In this document: one piece after another, positions 24,072 through 32,634 of the stretch
How the letters are laid out: each line of letters opens with the position of its first letter
How positions within the stretch are numbered: position 1 is the first letter of the stretch
Assembly: GCA_903829815.1 (NCBI GenBank)
Contig: CAIKRR010000035.1
Location: forward strand, 1 to 48,306
Direction of reading: 5' to 3'
DNA length: 48,306 bases
Source of the DNA: an uncultured Pseudomonadota bacterium
Lineage (GTDB): Bacteria > Pseudomonadota > Gammaproteobacteria > Burkholderiales > SG8-39
Made by a program: the position numbers and the translations under genes
The notes under the pieces: model-generated
Databases searched by the model: none
The model's input: the letters and a program-made list of their open reading frames with translations, nothing else
Told to the model about the DNA's origin: nothing

Positions 24072-25477
24072 GATGTCGGACTCGTGGTGACCGGCGATGG
24101 GGTGACCGGCGATGCGGTGACAGGCAATGGGGTGGCCAGAATGCGCAGGGCCTCGCGCCAGCCATCGGTCGCCAGCAGTCGCTCGGCAGAGGCGCGAGCC
24201 CTATCGGGCCCGTGCACGGGTTCGACCAGCCGGATGAACTTGCTGACGAGCTTGTCCCGATCGGTACCGGCGGCGCCGGCCCGGCGCCGATGAATCTGAC
24301 CGGTGCGGGTGATCAGTTCGACTTCGCCATCGAAGCCGCGCCCGAGCGTGGGGTCATTGCGGTGCTCGATGCGCAGTGCAAGGGCGTGATAGTCCGTTCG
24401 TGCCCGCGCCTGCGCACTCAGGGCCTCGAGACCGACCGTGCCCTCGATCAGCGCGACGGCGAGCTGGTAGGGCAGGCTGGCGATGGCCTCGAGCTCGGAC
24501 TCGAAGCGCAGCTTGGCCTCGCGCGGTTCGGCCACGATCGCGGCTGCCCACGGCGCAATGGCGCAGGTGACACGCTCGACGTCATCAGAGCCCAGGCGAT
24601 GCTCGCGAGCCAGATCGAGCACGGCGTCGATGTAGGGCTGGATCACATGAGCACAGGGGTAGTACTTGAAGGCGCAGTCGGCGCCGACCCATCGGCTCCC
24701 GAAGTCTTCGAGGATCGTGGCTCGCTCGACCGTATCGCCCGCGAGCAGCGCGCTGTACAGGTCATGCCCGCCGTCGAGCACATGAGCCGGGCCGCGAAAC
24801 CCGCGCGCCGCCAGTTCGGCCGCCACGATGCCGCCATGCGCCGCCCAACCCGCGTGCAGCCATTTGGACCAGCCGCCATCGACCACGAAGGCCATCAGGC
24901 CGCCGGACATGCTGGCGGCCAGACCCATGGCGCTGGTCATGCGCTCGCCATCGAGTCCGAGCAGGCGCCCCGCCGTCACGGCTGCGGCAATCGGTCCGAC
25001 CACGCCAGTGGCATGGAGCTGGTGGGCATGAAAGCGCCGACCGGCCACGGCACCAATGCGGGCAGCCACCTCGTAGCCGGCCACCACGGCCGTGATGAAC
25101 GCCTCGTCATCGGCCCCCGTGGCTTCGCCCATGGCCAATGCGGTGGGCACGAGCACGCTGCCCGGGTGGACGACCGAGTCGATGAAGGTGTCATCGAAGT
25201 CGCGGCAATGGGCCATCACGCCGTGGGCCATGGCCACCTGAGCGGCCGGGTAGCGCAGGGTGTCGCCCAGCAGGGTCGCCTGGGCAGCACCGCCGACGGT
25301 CTGTGCCTGGGCACGGATGGCACGCCCGGCGTCAGTGCACGCACCGGTGATCGCCAATCCGACGCTGTCGATGACACGAAGGCGTACCGTCTCGCGCGAG
25401 CCCGCTGGCAGATCCTTGAACGTGAGCGCGGCGGCCCGATGGGCCAGCGCGCGGGCGATCGGGCCGGTCGTGCTCAC
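24068..25477 (-). CDS. MmgE/PrpD family protein
   Basis: 469 residues. MmgE/PrpD features: VRLRVIDSVGLAITGACTDA near the N-terminus, HCRDFDDTFIDSVVHPGSVL (the D..H..G region), GRRFHAHQLHATGVVGPIAA and KYYPCAHVIQPYIDAV. The family includes 2-methylcitrate dehydratase, cis-aconitate decarboxylase and other enzymes acting on tri- and dicarboxylic acids. The last residues are a threefold repeat (PVTAS PVTPS PVTTS) from a 15-bp DNA repeat. The gene overlaps by 4 bases both the dehydrogenase gene before it and the Bug gene after it. Confidence 0.88.
   Translation of the reverse strand: MSTTGPIARALAHRAAALTFKDLPAGSRETVRLRVIDSVGLAITGACTDAGRAIRAQAQTVGGAAQATLLGDTLRYPAAQVAMAHGVMAHCRDFDDTFIDSVVHPGSVLVPTALAMGEATGADDEAFITAVVAGYEVAARIGAVAGRRFHAHQLHATGVVGPIAAAVTAGRLLGLDGERMTSAMGLAASMSGGLMAFVVDGGWSKWLHAGWAAHGGIVAAELAARGFRGPAHVLDGGHDLYSALLAGDTVERATILEDFGSRWVGADCAFKYYPCAHVIQPYIDAVLDLAREHRLGSDDVERVTCAIAPWAAAIVAEPREAKLRFESELEAIASLPYQLAVALIEGTVGLEALSAQARARTDYHALALRIEHRNDPTLGRGFDGEVELITRTGQIHRRRAGAAGTDRDKLVSKFIRLVEPVHGPDRARASAERLLATDGWREALRILATPLPVTASPVTPSPVTTSPTS
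24086..24130. repeat. Three tandem 15-bp repeats at the 3' end of the PrpD-type gene
   Basis: GGTGACCGGCGATGG, GGTGACCGGCGATGC and GGTGACAGGCAATGG follow one another at 24086-24100, 24101-24115 and 24116-24130. Being in frame, they encode a Pro-Val-Thr-x-Ser pentapeptide three times at the very C-terminus. Copy number could vary by slippage without breaking the frame. Confidence 0.8.
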
Positions 25478-26631
25478 CAGGCCTCCTGCAGTAGCGACTG
25501 AACATCGGCCACGGTCATCGGCGCTGGCAGGTTGGCCATCATGTAGTCGTTCATCGTGCCCGCGGCCAGGCCGGGCAGGTCGGCAGCCTGCACCCCGACA
25601 TCGCGCAGGCGCTGAGGCAAGGGCAGTTCGGCCACCAGGCTGATCAGAGCGTCGGCCGCATCGTCGACCGAGCCCTCGGGCGCGCAGCCCAGTGCCTCGA
25701 GCACGTAGCGGCGGTCCTCGCCGATGGCCGGCAGCATGCGCCGCAGGGCCGGTCCCAGCAGGATGGCGTGCGAGATGCCGTGCTGCAGGCCAAAGCGTCC
25801 GCCCACGCCATGACCGATCGCGTGAACGATGGAGACCATCGCGTTGATCGAAGCCGTGCCCGACATGAGGCAGGCCATCTGACAGTCGGCGCGAGCATCC
25901 AGATCATCGGGTGCGCGTACGCTCCGGGGCAACGCCCGGCGCATCAGGCGTGCCGCGTGCAGGGCAAGCCCGGTCGAGATCGGATGGCGGTGCTTCGAGT
26001 ACAGGGTCTCGATGGCGCGTGCCACCGCAGTCATGCCGGTCGCTGCCGTCAGCCGGGCGTCGGCGTGGATGGCCATCTCGGGGTCGAGGATCGTCGCGTC
26101 GCAGACCAGGGCCTCGTCCCAGAAGAGCATCTTGCGAGGCAGTTCGGGGTCGCGAATTCCGGCAGTGGGCATCACGTCGCTCGCCGAGCCGGCCGTGGTG
26201 GGCACCGCCACATGCCGGATCGATGGCCGTGCCATCGCCTTGCGTGCCATGCCCTTGCTCGCCCAGTCGATGGCGTAGGGCGCAAAGTCGCCACCGGTAG
26301 CGGAGAAGAGCACTACGCCCTTGCCGGCGTCGATCGCGCTGCCGCCACCGACCGAAACGATCGTATCGGCCCCGGCTGCCTGGGCGGCTTCATGGGCTGC
26401 CTTCACATCGGCAAACGGGGTATGGGAGCGCAGTTGGTCGAACACGCCCGCATGACGTTCGCCAAGTGCGGCGCGTACCCGCTCGAGCATCGGTCCGCCC
26501 GCGACGGTGCGCCCGCAGATTACGAGGGCGCGCTGACCGCCCAACGCGCCCACCAGCGCCCCCAGTTCGTCGGTCTTGCCGCGTCCGAACACGACTCGCC
26601 TGGGCCAGTCGCGGATATCTCCCGTGTACAC
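25474..26631 (-). CDS. Iron-containing alcohol dehydrogenase (maleylacetate reductase-like)
   Basis: 385 residues from GTG 26631, which has GGGAG 9 bases upstream and gives the usual family length; the same frame is open to 27009 but only through repeats and the antisense of the next gene. The NAD(P) site reads VSVGGGSAIDAGKGV and VPTTAGSASDV. The iron-binding region is IVHAIGHGVGGRFGLQHGIS with the expected histidines. Members reduce maleylacetate or oxidise alcohols such as 4-hydroxybutyrate. It is the first gene of the five-gene operon that ends at 21055. Confidence 0.85.
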   Translation of the reverse strand: MYTGDIRDWPRRVVFGRGKTDELGALVGALGGQRALVICGRTVAGGPMLERVRAALGERHAGVFDQLRSHTPFADVKAAHEAAQAAGADTIVSVGGGSAIDAGKGVVLFSATGGDFAPYAIDWASKGMARKAMARPSIRHVAVPTTAGSASDVMPTAGIRDPELPRKMLFWDEALVCDATILDPEMAIHADARLTAATGMTAVARAIETLYSKHRHPISTGLALHAARLMRRALPRSVRAPDDLDARADCQMACLMSGTASINAMVSIVHAIGHGVGGRFGLQHGISHAILLGPALRRMLPAIGEDRRYVLEALGCAPEGSVDDAADALISLVAELPLPQRLRDVGVQAADLPGLAAGTMNDYMMANLPAPMTVADVQSLLQEAW

Positions 26632-26684
26632 CGTGCAGTCTCCCGATGTTCTTGATCGTCGTGCAAGCATACAACGCGCCGGGA

Positions 26685-26748
26685 CGGTCTCGCAGCGAGA
26701 CGGTCGTGCATCGAGGCGGTCGTGCATCGAGGCGGTCGCGCAGCGAGG
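26685..26748. repeat. Four tandem 16-bp repeats upstream of the dehydrogenase gene
   Basis: Four head-to-tail 16-bp units at 26685, 26701, 26717 and 26733. The two inner copies are identical (CGGTCGTGCATCGAGG); the outer two differ at 4 positions (CGGTCTCGCAGCGAGA) and 2 positions (CGGTCGCGCAGCGAGG). The array lies in the divergent intergenic region, 54 bases before the dehydrogenase start and about 100 before the plus-strand gene, where operators would be expected. The unit contains an imperfect CGxxxTCG-type dyad. Confidence 0.85.
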
Positions 26749-26845
26749 CTCCACCGTCACCGCATCGTTCGGGTCGTGTCGCGCGCTCACGCCATGAGCC
26801 ACTCGCCTGCCATGCTCTGCGTTTTCCCTTCCGGAGAGTCTGCCC

Positions 26846-27505
26846 ATGATGCCCGGCCGAGCTTCCATCGTTCCCTGTCCCGCTTGCGGCGCCCGCGCCC
26901 GCGTGCCCACGCTGCTCTCGGGCAATAGCGGCGGTACCGTCTTCTGGTCCGACTGCAAGGTCGTGCGGCCGATGATGCCCCGGCCCCCGTGGGTGGTTCG
27001 CTGCAGCACCTGTGTGCACGTTTACTGGCTCGATGATGTGTGGCGCACCGAGCATGAGATCGATCGGCACACGATGACGCGCGCTGCGGTCAATGCGTTG
27101 CCCGAAGTCGAGGAGGCCACCGACGCCGACATCTTTCGAACGATCGAAGCCACCGGTGCCTCGATGGATGCCGAGCGTCAGCGCCACCTGCGCACCGTGG
27201 CCTGGTGGTATGCCAATGACGCGTCGCGGCCTGATGAGGACGGGCGCGTGCCGGTACGGCCGGTACCCGATGCGGCCTGCCTCGCCGATCGCGCACGCAA
27301 TCTCGAGGCGCTGCTTGCGTCGATGCAGGGCGATCCTGAATGGCGCCTCAACCGCTGCGAGATCCTTCGGCAGCAGGGTCACTTCGAGGCCGCCCTTCGC
27401 GAACTCGATCAGGAAGACAACCCCGACCTCGCGTGGGTCGTCGATCAGCAAAGGGCGCTCTGTGCCGCACGCGATGCCGCGGTGCGCCCGTTGAAGCGGG
27501 GTTGA
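26846..27505 (+). CDS. Hypothetical protein with N-terminal zinc ribbon and helical C-terminus
   Basis: 219 residues from ATG 26846 (a second ATG follows at once), with GGAGAG 10 bases upstream. Two CxxC pairs, C11/C14 (PCPACG) and C53/C56 (RCSTCV), form a probable zinc ribbon. The C-terminal 60 residues (RLNRCEILRQQGHFEAALRE ... VVDQQRALCAARD) look like a TPR-like helical pair. I know no function. A shortened copy of the gene lies at 6789-6936, so the family has been duplicated in this genome. Confidence 0.75.
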   Translation: MMPGRASIVPCPACGARARVPTLLSGNSGGTVFWSDCKVVRPMMPRPPWVVRCSTCVHVYWLDDVWRTEHEIDRHTMTRAAVNALPEVEEATDADIFRTIEATGASMDAERQRHLRTVAWWYANDASRPDEDGRVPVRPVPDAACLADRARNLEALLASMQGDPEWRLNRCEILRQQGHFEAALRELDQEDNPDLAWVVDQQRALCAARDAAVRPLKRG

Positions 27506-27518
27506 GCGGGCGGCTACC

Positions 27519-27556
27519 GGAGCGGGGCTGCGGGCACGACCCATGCGCCCCGCTCC
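27519..27556. terminator. Candidate bidirectional terminator hairpin
   Basis: GGAGCGGGGC at 27519-27528 pairs perfectly with GCCCCGCTCC at 27547-27556, giving a 10-bp stem with an 18-base loop. It lies between two convergent genes that end at 27505 and 27579. There is no T-run on either strand, so termination may need Rho or may not occur. Confidence 0.45.
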
Positions 27557-27578
27557 TGGCGATGCACGTGGCCTGTGC

Positions 27579-28688
27579 TTACCGCCCGGACCGCGGCAGC
27601 TTCACGCTGACCAGATCCTCGCCCACGATCACTTCGCCCGCAAACCCGCTGGGTGCGACGGCGCGCTGGTAATCGCCCACCGTGAGCGGTCCGCCCGGCA
27701 CGCTGAAGGGCCCGTGACGGGTCGAACCCAGCGAGGGGGCCAGGTGGGTCAGCATGAGCACCTGTGCCCCGGTGCGCTTCGCCATGGCGCCCAGATCGGC
27801 AGCGAGGCTCTGCCGGTAGTACACCGCATCGGGCATGCCGCTGCCGCCGCCGGGTGCCATCACCGGATGCATGGTCGAATGCACGATCACCTGTGCGCCT
27901 TCGGCGAGTTTCTCGACCTGGGCCGAGGTTGAACTGGCTCTGGGCGGACGCAGCGTGTCATTGCCGGCATCACCGCCGACGACCACGCTGCCCGCGGGGG
28001 TGTCGATGCGATACGACACATGGTCGGCGGTGTGGGTCGAGCGCACGGCACTCACCCGGACATCGCCTCTGGACCACACGGTTTCACCCGTCCGCGCGGG
28101 GGCAAAGGTCTTGAGCCGGATGAGATCGGCCGGCCCGCCCTTGCGGCGACTCGTGTCATCGGCGTAACGCTCGGCGATCTCGCCCGAGGCGATGAAGGTA
28201 TCGCCCATGTGGCGGGCGAGTTGCGTGCAGCTCAGGCTGTGGCCGCGCTCGGGCGGTGCATCGACGCCGCACACCAGATCGATGTCGTCGGCCTTCGACC
28301 AGTACATCCAGCGCAGCAGCATCAGGTCGACGAGCCCCTCGGTGTGATCCGAGTGCATGTGGGTCAGAAAGACAGCATCGAGTTGCACCGGCGTGATGCC
28401 CAGTTGCGACAGCCGTTGCGTGGTGCCGCGTCCGGCGTCGAACTGCAATTTCAGCGCCGAGCAGCCGTTGCTCTCGTCGCCGTAGCGGATCAGGGTGCCG
28501 GCACCGGCCAGTCCGTTGACCGCGGCCGGGCCGCTCTGTGTACCGGTGAGAGTCACGATGAGGCAGGGGGCGGCCTGGGCCGTGCCGAGGCCCCCGAGTA
28601 CGCTGATCAGCATCAATGCCAGTGCGGCCAGCCGGCGCACGGTTGGGGCGGGGAGCCATGCTCGGATGAATGCGATGAGTGGGGTCAT
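27579..28688 (-). CDS. Exported metallo-beta-lactamase-fold hydrolase
   Basis: 369 residues from ATG 28688; an ATG 36 bases upstream is possible. The signal peptide is long (VRRLAALALMLISVLGGLGT ending AQA), so the protein is periplasmic or secreted. The metal-binding HxHxDH motif is FLTHMHSDHTEG. Further ligands are probably the His of VRSTHTADHVSY, the Asp of VVGGDAGNDT, and a late His in LMLTHLAP. The pattern resembles the RNase Z/arylsulfatase-like branch of the superfamily rather than true beta-lactamases. Substrate unknown. It lies 32 bases downstream of vapC. Confidence 0.82.
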   Translation of the reverse strand: MTPLIAFIRAWLPAPTVRRLAALALMLISVLGGLGTAQAAPCLIVTLTGTQSGPAAVNGLAGAGTLIRYGDESNGCSALKLQFDAGRGTTQRLSQLGITPVQLDAVFLTHMHSDHTEGLVDLMLLRWMYWSKADDIDLVCGVDAPPERGHSLSCTQLARHMGDTFIASGEIAERYADDTSRRKGGPADLIRLKTFAPARTGETVWSRGDVRVSAVRSTHTADHVSYRIDTPAGSVVVGGDAGNDTLRPPRASSTSAQVEKLAEGAQVIVHSTMHPVMAPGGGSGMPDAVYYRQSLAADLGAMAKRTGAQVLMLTHLAPSLGSTRHGPFSVPGGPLTVGDYQRAVAPSGFAGEVIVGEDLVSVKLPRSGR

Positions 28689-28720
28689 GGTGGGTCCGGC
28701 AGGTTGAGGGAGCGTCTCAT

Positions 28721-29140
28721 TCATCCGGGCAAGGGGTTGTCGACCCAGTTCTCGATCGACAGCCCTTCAAAGTCCTTGAAGTCGGCCTCGTTGTTGGTCA
28801 CCAATGTTGCCCCGAGGGACAGAGCATGGGACCCAATGAGCTTGTCGAGCGCGCCCTTGTTGCGCTCGCGGTGGGCGGCCCGCAGGGGACCGTAGGCACG
28901 CGCGGCATCGGCGTCGAAGGGCGCCACGAGGATGTCTTGCCGCAGACGATCGAGTGCGGCCTGATTGCGTGCCCGCGCCTCACCGGAGCAGGCGACTCCG
29001 AACTCGAGCTCAGCCAGGGTAATGGCCGATATGACGACGTCGCCCACGAAGCACTGCGCAAAGCGTGATCGCACGTGCGCAGGCTGGTGCTTCATCAGGT
29101 AGATGCAGATGTTCGTGTCCAGCATGTACTTGGGCTTCAC
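28721..29140 (-). CDS. vapC: VapC toxin, PIN-domain ribonuclease
   Basis: 139 residues. PIN-domain acidic residues are in MLDTNICIYLMK, ITLAELEFGV and ATLVTNNEADFKDFEGL, the standard VapC layout. Such toxins cut tRNA or rRNA when freed from VapB. The start ATG overlaps the vapB stop by 4 bases, so translation is coupled to the antitoxin. Confidence 0.9.
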   Translation of the reverse strand: MKPKYMLDTNICIYLMKHQPAHVRSRFAQCFVGDVVISAITLAELEFGVACSGEARARNQAALDRLRQDILVAPFDADAARAYGPLRAAHRERNKGALDKLIGSHALSLGATLVTNNEADFKDFEGLSIENWVDNPLPG

Positions 29141-29373
29141 AGGGCCTCGCGTTCGTCATCCGTGTCGAGCGAGCGCCCTTCGCTCATGAAGTTTGCCGAG
29201 AACTCGGACAAGGTGCCCAGAACATCGCCCAGGCGCCGCTGCGCGGGGCGGATGCGCAACTCGTCGCCACGGCGCTCGATGACCAGATCGATGTCCCAGG
29301 CGGTGTAGGCCAGTTCCGCCGGGATGCGGACTGCCTGGGAGTTGCCATTCTTGAACAGCCGGGTGCTGACCAT
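29137..29373 (-). CDS. vapB: VapB antitoxin, AbrB/SpoVT type
   Basis: 78 residues from ATG 29373, preceded by GAGGGG. The N-terminal swapped-hairpin DNA-binding domain reads STRLFKNGNSQAVRIPAEL, and the C-terminal tail (FMSEGRSLDTDDEREAL) should block the toxin active site. VapB proteins of this type repress their own promoter; matching repeats lie just upstream. The gene is the first of the vapBC pair. Confidence 0.9.
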   Translation of the reverse strand: MVSTRLFKNGNSQAVRIPAELAYTAWDIDLVIERRGDELRIRPAQRRLGDVLGTLSEFSANFMSEGRSLDTDDEREAL

Positions 29374-29404
29374 CGGGGCCCCTCGAGAAAGAGAAATACG
29401 TTGG

Positions 29405-29457
29405 ATGTACGTGTACATTGTAAGCGTCTGCGAGGTCGCCGTACATCCACCGTACAT
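29405..29457 (-). promoter_or_regulatory. GTACAT repeats upstream of vapBC
   Basis: An inverted repeat ATGTAC-gt-GTACAT lies at 29405-29418, and the half-site GTACATCC recurs at 29441 and 29452. All lie within 85 bases upstream of the vapB start. AbrB-type VapB antitoxins bind such dyads, so this is the likely autoregulatory operator. Confidence 0.55.
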
Positions 29458-29619
29458 CCGCTTTTGGGCGGCTTCCTGGACAGTCGGCCTGGCAGCAAGG
29501 CGGCTTCGTGCAGCGGCGGCTGCAGGCCAGATGACAGCGCGACCCTGTGAGCCGTCTGTGCTGCGTTAGAGTTCGCAGCGACCTGTTCGAGGTCTGCTGA
29601 CGATCATCGGGAGTGTGGC

Positions 29620-30114
29620 GTGACCCCTTCAATGGAGCGACGAAGCGACTGGCCCTCGTTTGAACAGACAGCGCCCGGTGTCGCTGCCGCGATGGCCCTG
29701 CTGGGCAAGGCGATCGACGACTCAGGGCTCGAGAAACCGCTCACCGAGTTGCTGAAGGTGCGCGCATCCCAATTGAACGGGTGCGCGTTCTGTCTTCAGT
29801 TCCACCTGAACATGGCGCGCAGGCTGGGTGTGGCACAAGCGAAGATTGACCTCGTGGCCACCTGGCGTGACGCGGGCGTCTTCTCGGCGCGTGAGCGTGC
29901 CGCGCTCGCCTGGACCGAGGCGCTGACCTTGATGGCGCGAGAGCCCGTCACCGATGCGCTCTATGACGAGGTGCAGGCGGCCTTCACCAAATCGGAAATT
30001 GCCTTCCTGACGGCGGCCATCGCTGCCATCAACGCGTGGAACCGGATTGCCGGGTCCTTGCAGTTCGCGCCACCTGCGGCTACGGGTCATGGGCGTGACA
30101 GTGCAGGTGCCTGA
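29620..30114 (+). CDS. AhpD-like carboxymuconolactone decarboxylase-family protein
   Basis: 164 residues from GTG 29620 with GGGAG upstream; ATG 29632 is the alternative. The AhpD core is ELLKVRASQLNGCAFCLQFH with the redox CxxC pair (CAFC) and the downstream His, followed by ARERAALAWTEALTLMARE and NAWNRIAGS. Members of this branch are cytoplasmic alkylhydroperoxidase-like proteins with redox activity. It stands alone, divergent from vapBC. Confidence 0.88.
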   Translation: MTPSMERRSDWPSFEQTAPGVAAAMALLGKAIDDSGLEKPLTELLKVRASQLNGCAFCLQFHLNMARRLGVAQAKIDLVATWRDAGVFSARERAALAWTEALTLMAREPVTDALYDEVQAAFTKSEIAFLTAAIAAINAWNRIAGSLQFAPPAATGHGRDSAGA

Positions 30115-30159
30115 TCGCGCAGATGCCTGATCGTCAAGTCCCGGCAACCGCCAGGCGAC

Positions 30160-30174
30160 CGGGAAACTTTCCCG
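30160..30174. promoter_or_regulatory. Perfect palindrome upstream of the first TonB receptor gene
   Basis: CGGGAAA-c-TTTCCCG, 7-bp arms around one base, lies 120 bases before the receptor start and is followed by a partial repeat ATCGGGAA. It may be an operator or an RNA hairpin. I could not link it to a known regulator. Confidence 0.35.
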
Positions 30175-30293
30175 ACCTGCATCGGGAACCCGCGGGGCAC
30201 CCCGGCGGGCGCTGCGCGCTAGAGTGAGCCAGTCGCCTGTCGGGCGATCTGCGCCCGCATCTGCCGCGCTGCCTGCCAACCGCTGTCTGCCCC

Positions 30294-32615
30294 ATGTTGC
30301 CCCCGCTCCGCCTGGCCCTCGCGGCTACCGTCATCGCACTGGCTTTCCCTGCGCCCGAGGCCGCAGCGCAGACGGATGCCGCACAGGCTGACGCAGCCCT
30401 TGCCACGGTCACCGTCATCGGCACCACGCCGGTGGGCGGCACCGGCCTCACCCTGCCGCGCTACGCGGGCAACGCGCAGGTGCTGCGCGGCGATGCGCTC
30501 GGTGTCGATGCGCGGGGTCTGGCCAGCCTGCTCGATCAGTCGATCGGCTCGGTCACCCTGAACGACACCCAGGGCAATGCCTGGCAGGCCGATCTGGCCT
30601 ATCGCGGCTTCACCGCATCGCCCGTCCTCGGTACCCCCCAGGGCGTATCGGTCTTCATGGATGGCGTGCGCCTCAACGAGTCGTTCGGCGATGTCGTGGC
30701 CTGGGATCTCATTCCGCGCATCGCGCTCGAGAGCGTCACCCTCGTGCCCGGCTCCAACCCGATGTACGGGCTCAATACCCTGGGCGGGGCAGTGGTACTC
30801 GCCACCCGCTCGCCCTTTGGTCGCAGTGGCGGGTCGGTCGCAGCCACCACCGGTTCCTTCGGACGCTTCAATCTCGATGCCGACCTCGCCGGCCACGATG
30901 AACGCTGGGGGGCGTACGTGGCGGTGAGCAGTCATGACGACAACGGCTGGGCGCGCTACAACCCGAGTCACCTGCGTCAGCTCCTCGCCAAGCTCGGTTA
31001 TCGCGATGGTCCGGCCGAGGCCGAACTCTCGGTCAATTACGCGAACAATCGGCTCTTCGGCAACCAGATGGTGCCCGTGTCGATGATGGCGCATGCGGCT
31101 GGCGGCTACACGCACCCGGACAGCACCACCACCGAAGCCTTCACGGTGAACCTGCGCGGTACCCTCGACCTGGATGATCGGCAGGTGCTCACCGGCAACA
31201 TTGCCTGGCGCCACATCGTGCGCGACATCCTCAACAGCAACCTCGCGCAGCCGCTGGCCGATGGCAGCAACCCGGCTACCAACGACCCCACCTGCGTCGG
31301 TACCGCCACCTGCCCGGCGGCCAACCTGCTTGCCCATGTGCGGCAGGACACGCTCGGGGGCAATCTGCAGTGGTCAGGCGATGGCCCGCTCGAGCGCGAG
31401 CGCCAGGTCGTGGCCCTCGGGCTCAATGTCGAGGCCGGTCGCACCACGTTTTCCAACCGCGGGCAGGCGGCCATCGTCGACCCGAGCAACGCCACCGTGG
31501 GTGTGGCTGACTATGTCAGTCAGGCAGGCCTCAGCGCCAACACGCGTCGCGCGGCCCTTTATGGCACCACCACCCTCGACCCTTGGCCGAGCGTCAGCCT
31601 CACGGCGTCGGCCCGGCTCGATCACGCCCGCGTGCAACTGGCGGGCACATCGTGCAGTGACGCCGATGCCCTGTGCACGAACGCCGCCGTCGTGTCGCCC
31701 GTACCGGGCTCCAACACCCTGGCCGACGTGGGTGGTGAGCACCGCTACCAGCGCATCAACCCGGCCCTGGGTCTGACCTGGCGACCGCTCGACGGTCTCA
31801 CCAGCTACGCCAATTACAGCGAGGGCTTTCGCACCCCCTCGGCCATCGAACTCGCTTGCGCTGACCCCAATGCACCGTGCACCGGCATACCTAATGCCTT
31901 TGGCGCCGACCCGGCCTTGCGCGCGGTCGTGTCACGCACGCTCGAGGTGGGCGCGCGCGGTGGCAGCAGTAGGGCCCTGTGGCGCCTGGCGGCCTTTCGA
32001 GCCACGCTGCAAGACGACATTCTCTTCAATCAGACCAACGCGGTGCAGGGCTACTTTGCCAATGTGGGCCAGACCCTGCGCCAGGGGCTTGAAGCCAGCC
32101 TGCAGGGGCGCGGCGAGCGCTGGGACTACACGCTGGCCGGCAGCTGGGTCGATGCGCGCTACCGCACCGCCTTCACCATTGCCAATGCGGCCAACAGCGA
32201 GTGCATTGCGGCCAACGGTGCGGGTGCCGGCTGTGCCGGTGTTACCGCACAACCGGGCGATCGCATTCCGGGCATCGCGGCGTTCACGGCAAAGCTGCGT
32301 CTGGGCTATTCGCCGCTGCCGGCCACTCGCATCGGCCTGAGCCTTGCGGCGCAGGGCTCGCAATATGCGCGAGGCGACGAGAACAACCGCGATACCCACG
32401 GGCAGGTACCCGGCTTTGCCACTGCTTCGCTCGATCTGCGTCACGCCCTCACGCCCTCGATGGCGGTCTTTGGTGGCGTATCGAACCTCTTCAACCGCAG
32501 CTATGCCACGGCGGGCTTGCTTGCCGCCAACAATCTGGGTGATGGCAGCGCCGAGCAGTTTCGTGCGATGGGCGCACCGCGCGCCCTGCACGCCGGAGTG
32601 CGATTCACCTTCTAG
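30294..32615 (+). CDS. TonB-dependent outer-membrane receptor
   Basis: 773 residues. Signal peptide to APEAAAQ; a probable TonB-box region ATVTVIGTTPV; plug domain with LASLLDQSIGSVTLNDTQGN, GVSVFMDGVRLNESFG and TLVPGSNPMYGLNTLGGAVV; then a 22-strand barrel ending in the required aromatic (LHAGVRFTF). Ligand unknown. No periplasmic or inner-membrane uptake genes follow; the next gene is a DUF2946 protein 19 bases downstream that belongs with the second receptor. No clear ribosome binding site precedes ATG 30294. Confidence 0.9.
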   Translation: MLPPLRLALAATVIALAFPAPEAAAQTDAAQADAALATVTVIGTTPVGGTGLTLPRYAGNAQVLRGDALGVDARGLASLLDQSIGSVTLNDTQGNAWQADLAYRGFTASPVLGTPQGVSVFMDGVRLNESFGDVVAWDLIPRIALESVTLVPGSNPMYGLNTLGGAVVLATRSPFGRSGGSVAATTGSFGRFNLDADLAGHDERWGAYVAVSSHDDNGWARYNPSHLRQLLAKLGYRDGPAEAELSVNYANNRLFGNQMVPVSMMAHAAGGYTHPDSTTTEAFTVNLRGTLDLDDRQVLTGNIAWRHIVRDILNSNLAQPLADGSNPATNDPTCVGTATCPAANLLAHVRQDTLGGNLQWSGDGPLERERQVVALGLNVEAGRTTFSNRGQAAIVDPSNATVGVADYVSQAGLSANTRRAALYGTTTLDPWPSVSLTASARLDHARVQLAGTSCSDADALCTNAAVVSPVPGSNTLADVGGEHRYQRINPALGLTWRPLDGLTSYANYSEGFRTPSAIELACADPNAPCTGIPNAFGADPALRAVVSRTLEVGARGGSSRALWRLAAFRATLQDDILFNQTNAVQGYFANVGQTLRQGLEASLQGRGERWDYTLAGSWVDARYRTAFTIANAANSECIAANGAGAGCAGVTAQPGDRIPGIAAFTAKLRLGYSPLPATRIGLSLAAQGSQYARGDENNRDTHGQVPGFATASLDLRHALTPSMAVFGGVSNLFNRSYATAGLLAANNLGDGSAEQFRAMGAPRALHAGVRFTF

Positions 32616-32634
32616 GGTGCTAGAGTCGCGCCCC

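Noticed and set aside
24212-25501. 429-codon plus-strand open frame
   Set aside because: Antisense of the MmgE/PrpD gene; no ribosome binding site or recognisable domain.
26685-26748. Repeat array as a CRISPR
   Set aside because: The 16-bp units are head to tail without spacers, and no cas genes are present.
26632-27009. Longer N-terminus for the iron alcohol dehydrogenase
   Set aside because: It would run through the 16-bp repeat array and the antisense of the next gene; GTG 26631 gives the normal family length with a ribosome binding site.
30130-30293. Possible cobalamin riboswitch before the TonB receptor
   Set aside because: AGCCAGTCGCCTG at about 30224 resembles the B12 box, but it is one base short, and the other conserved blocks (the 'GGGAA' core followed by 'CCCCCGCAACTG') cannot be found in order.
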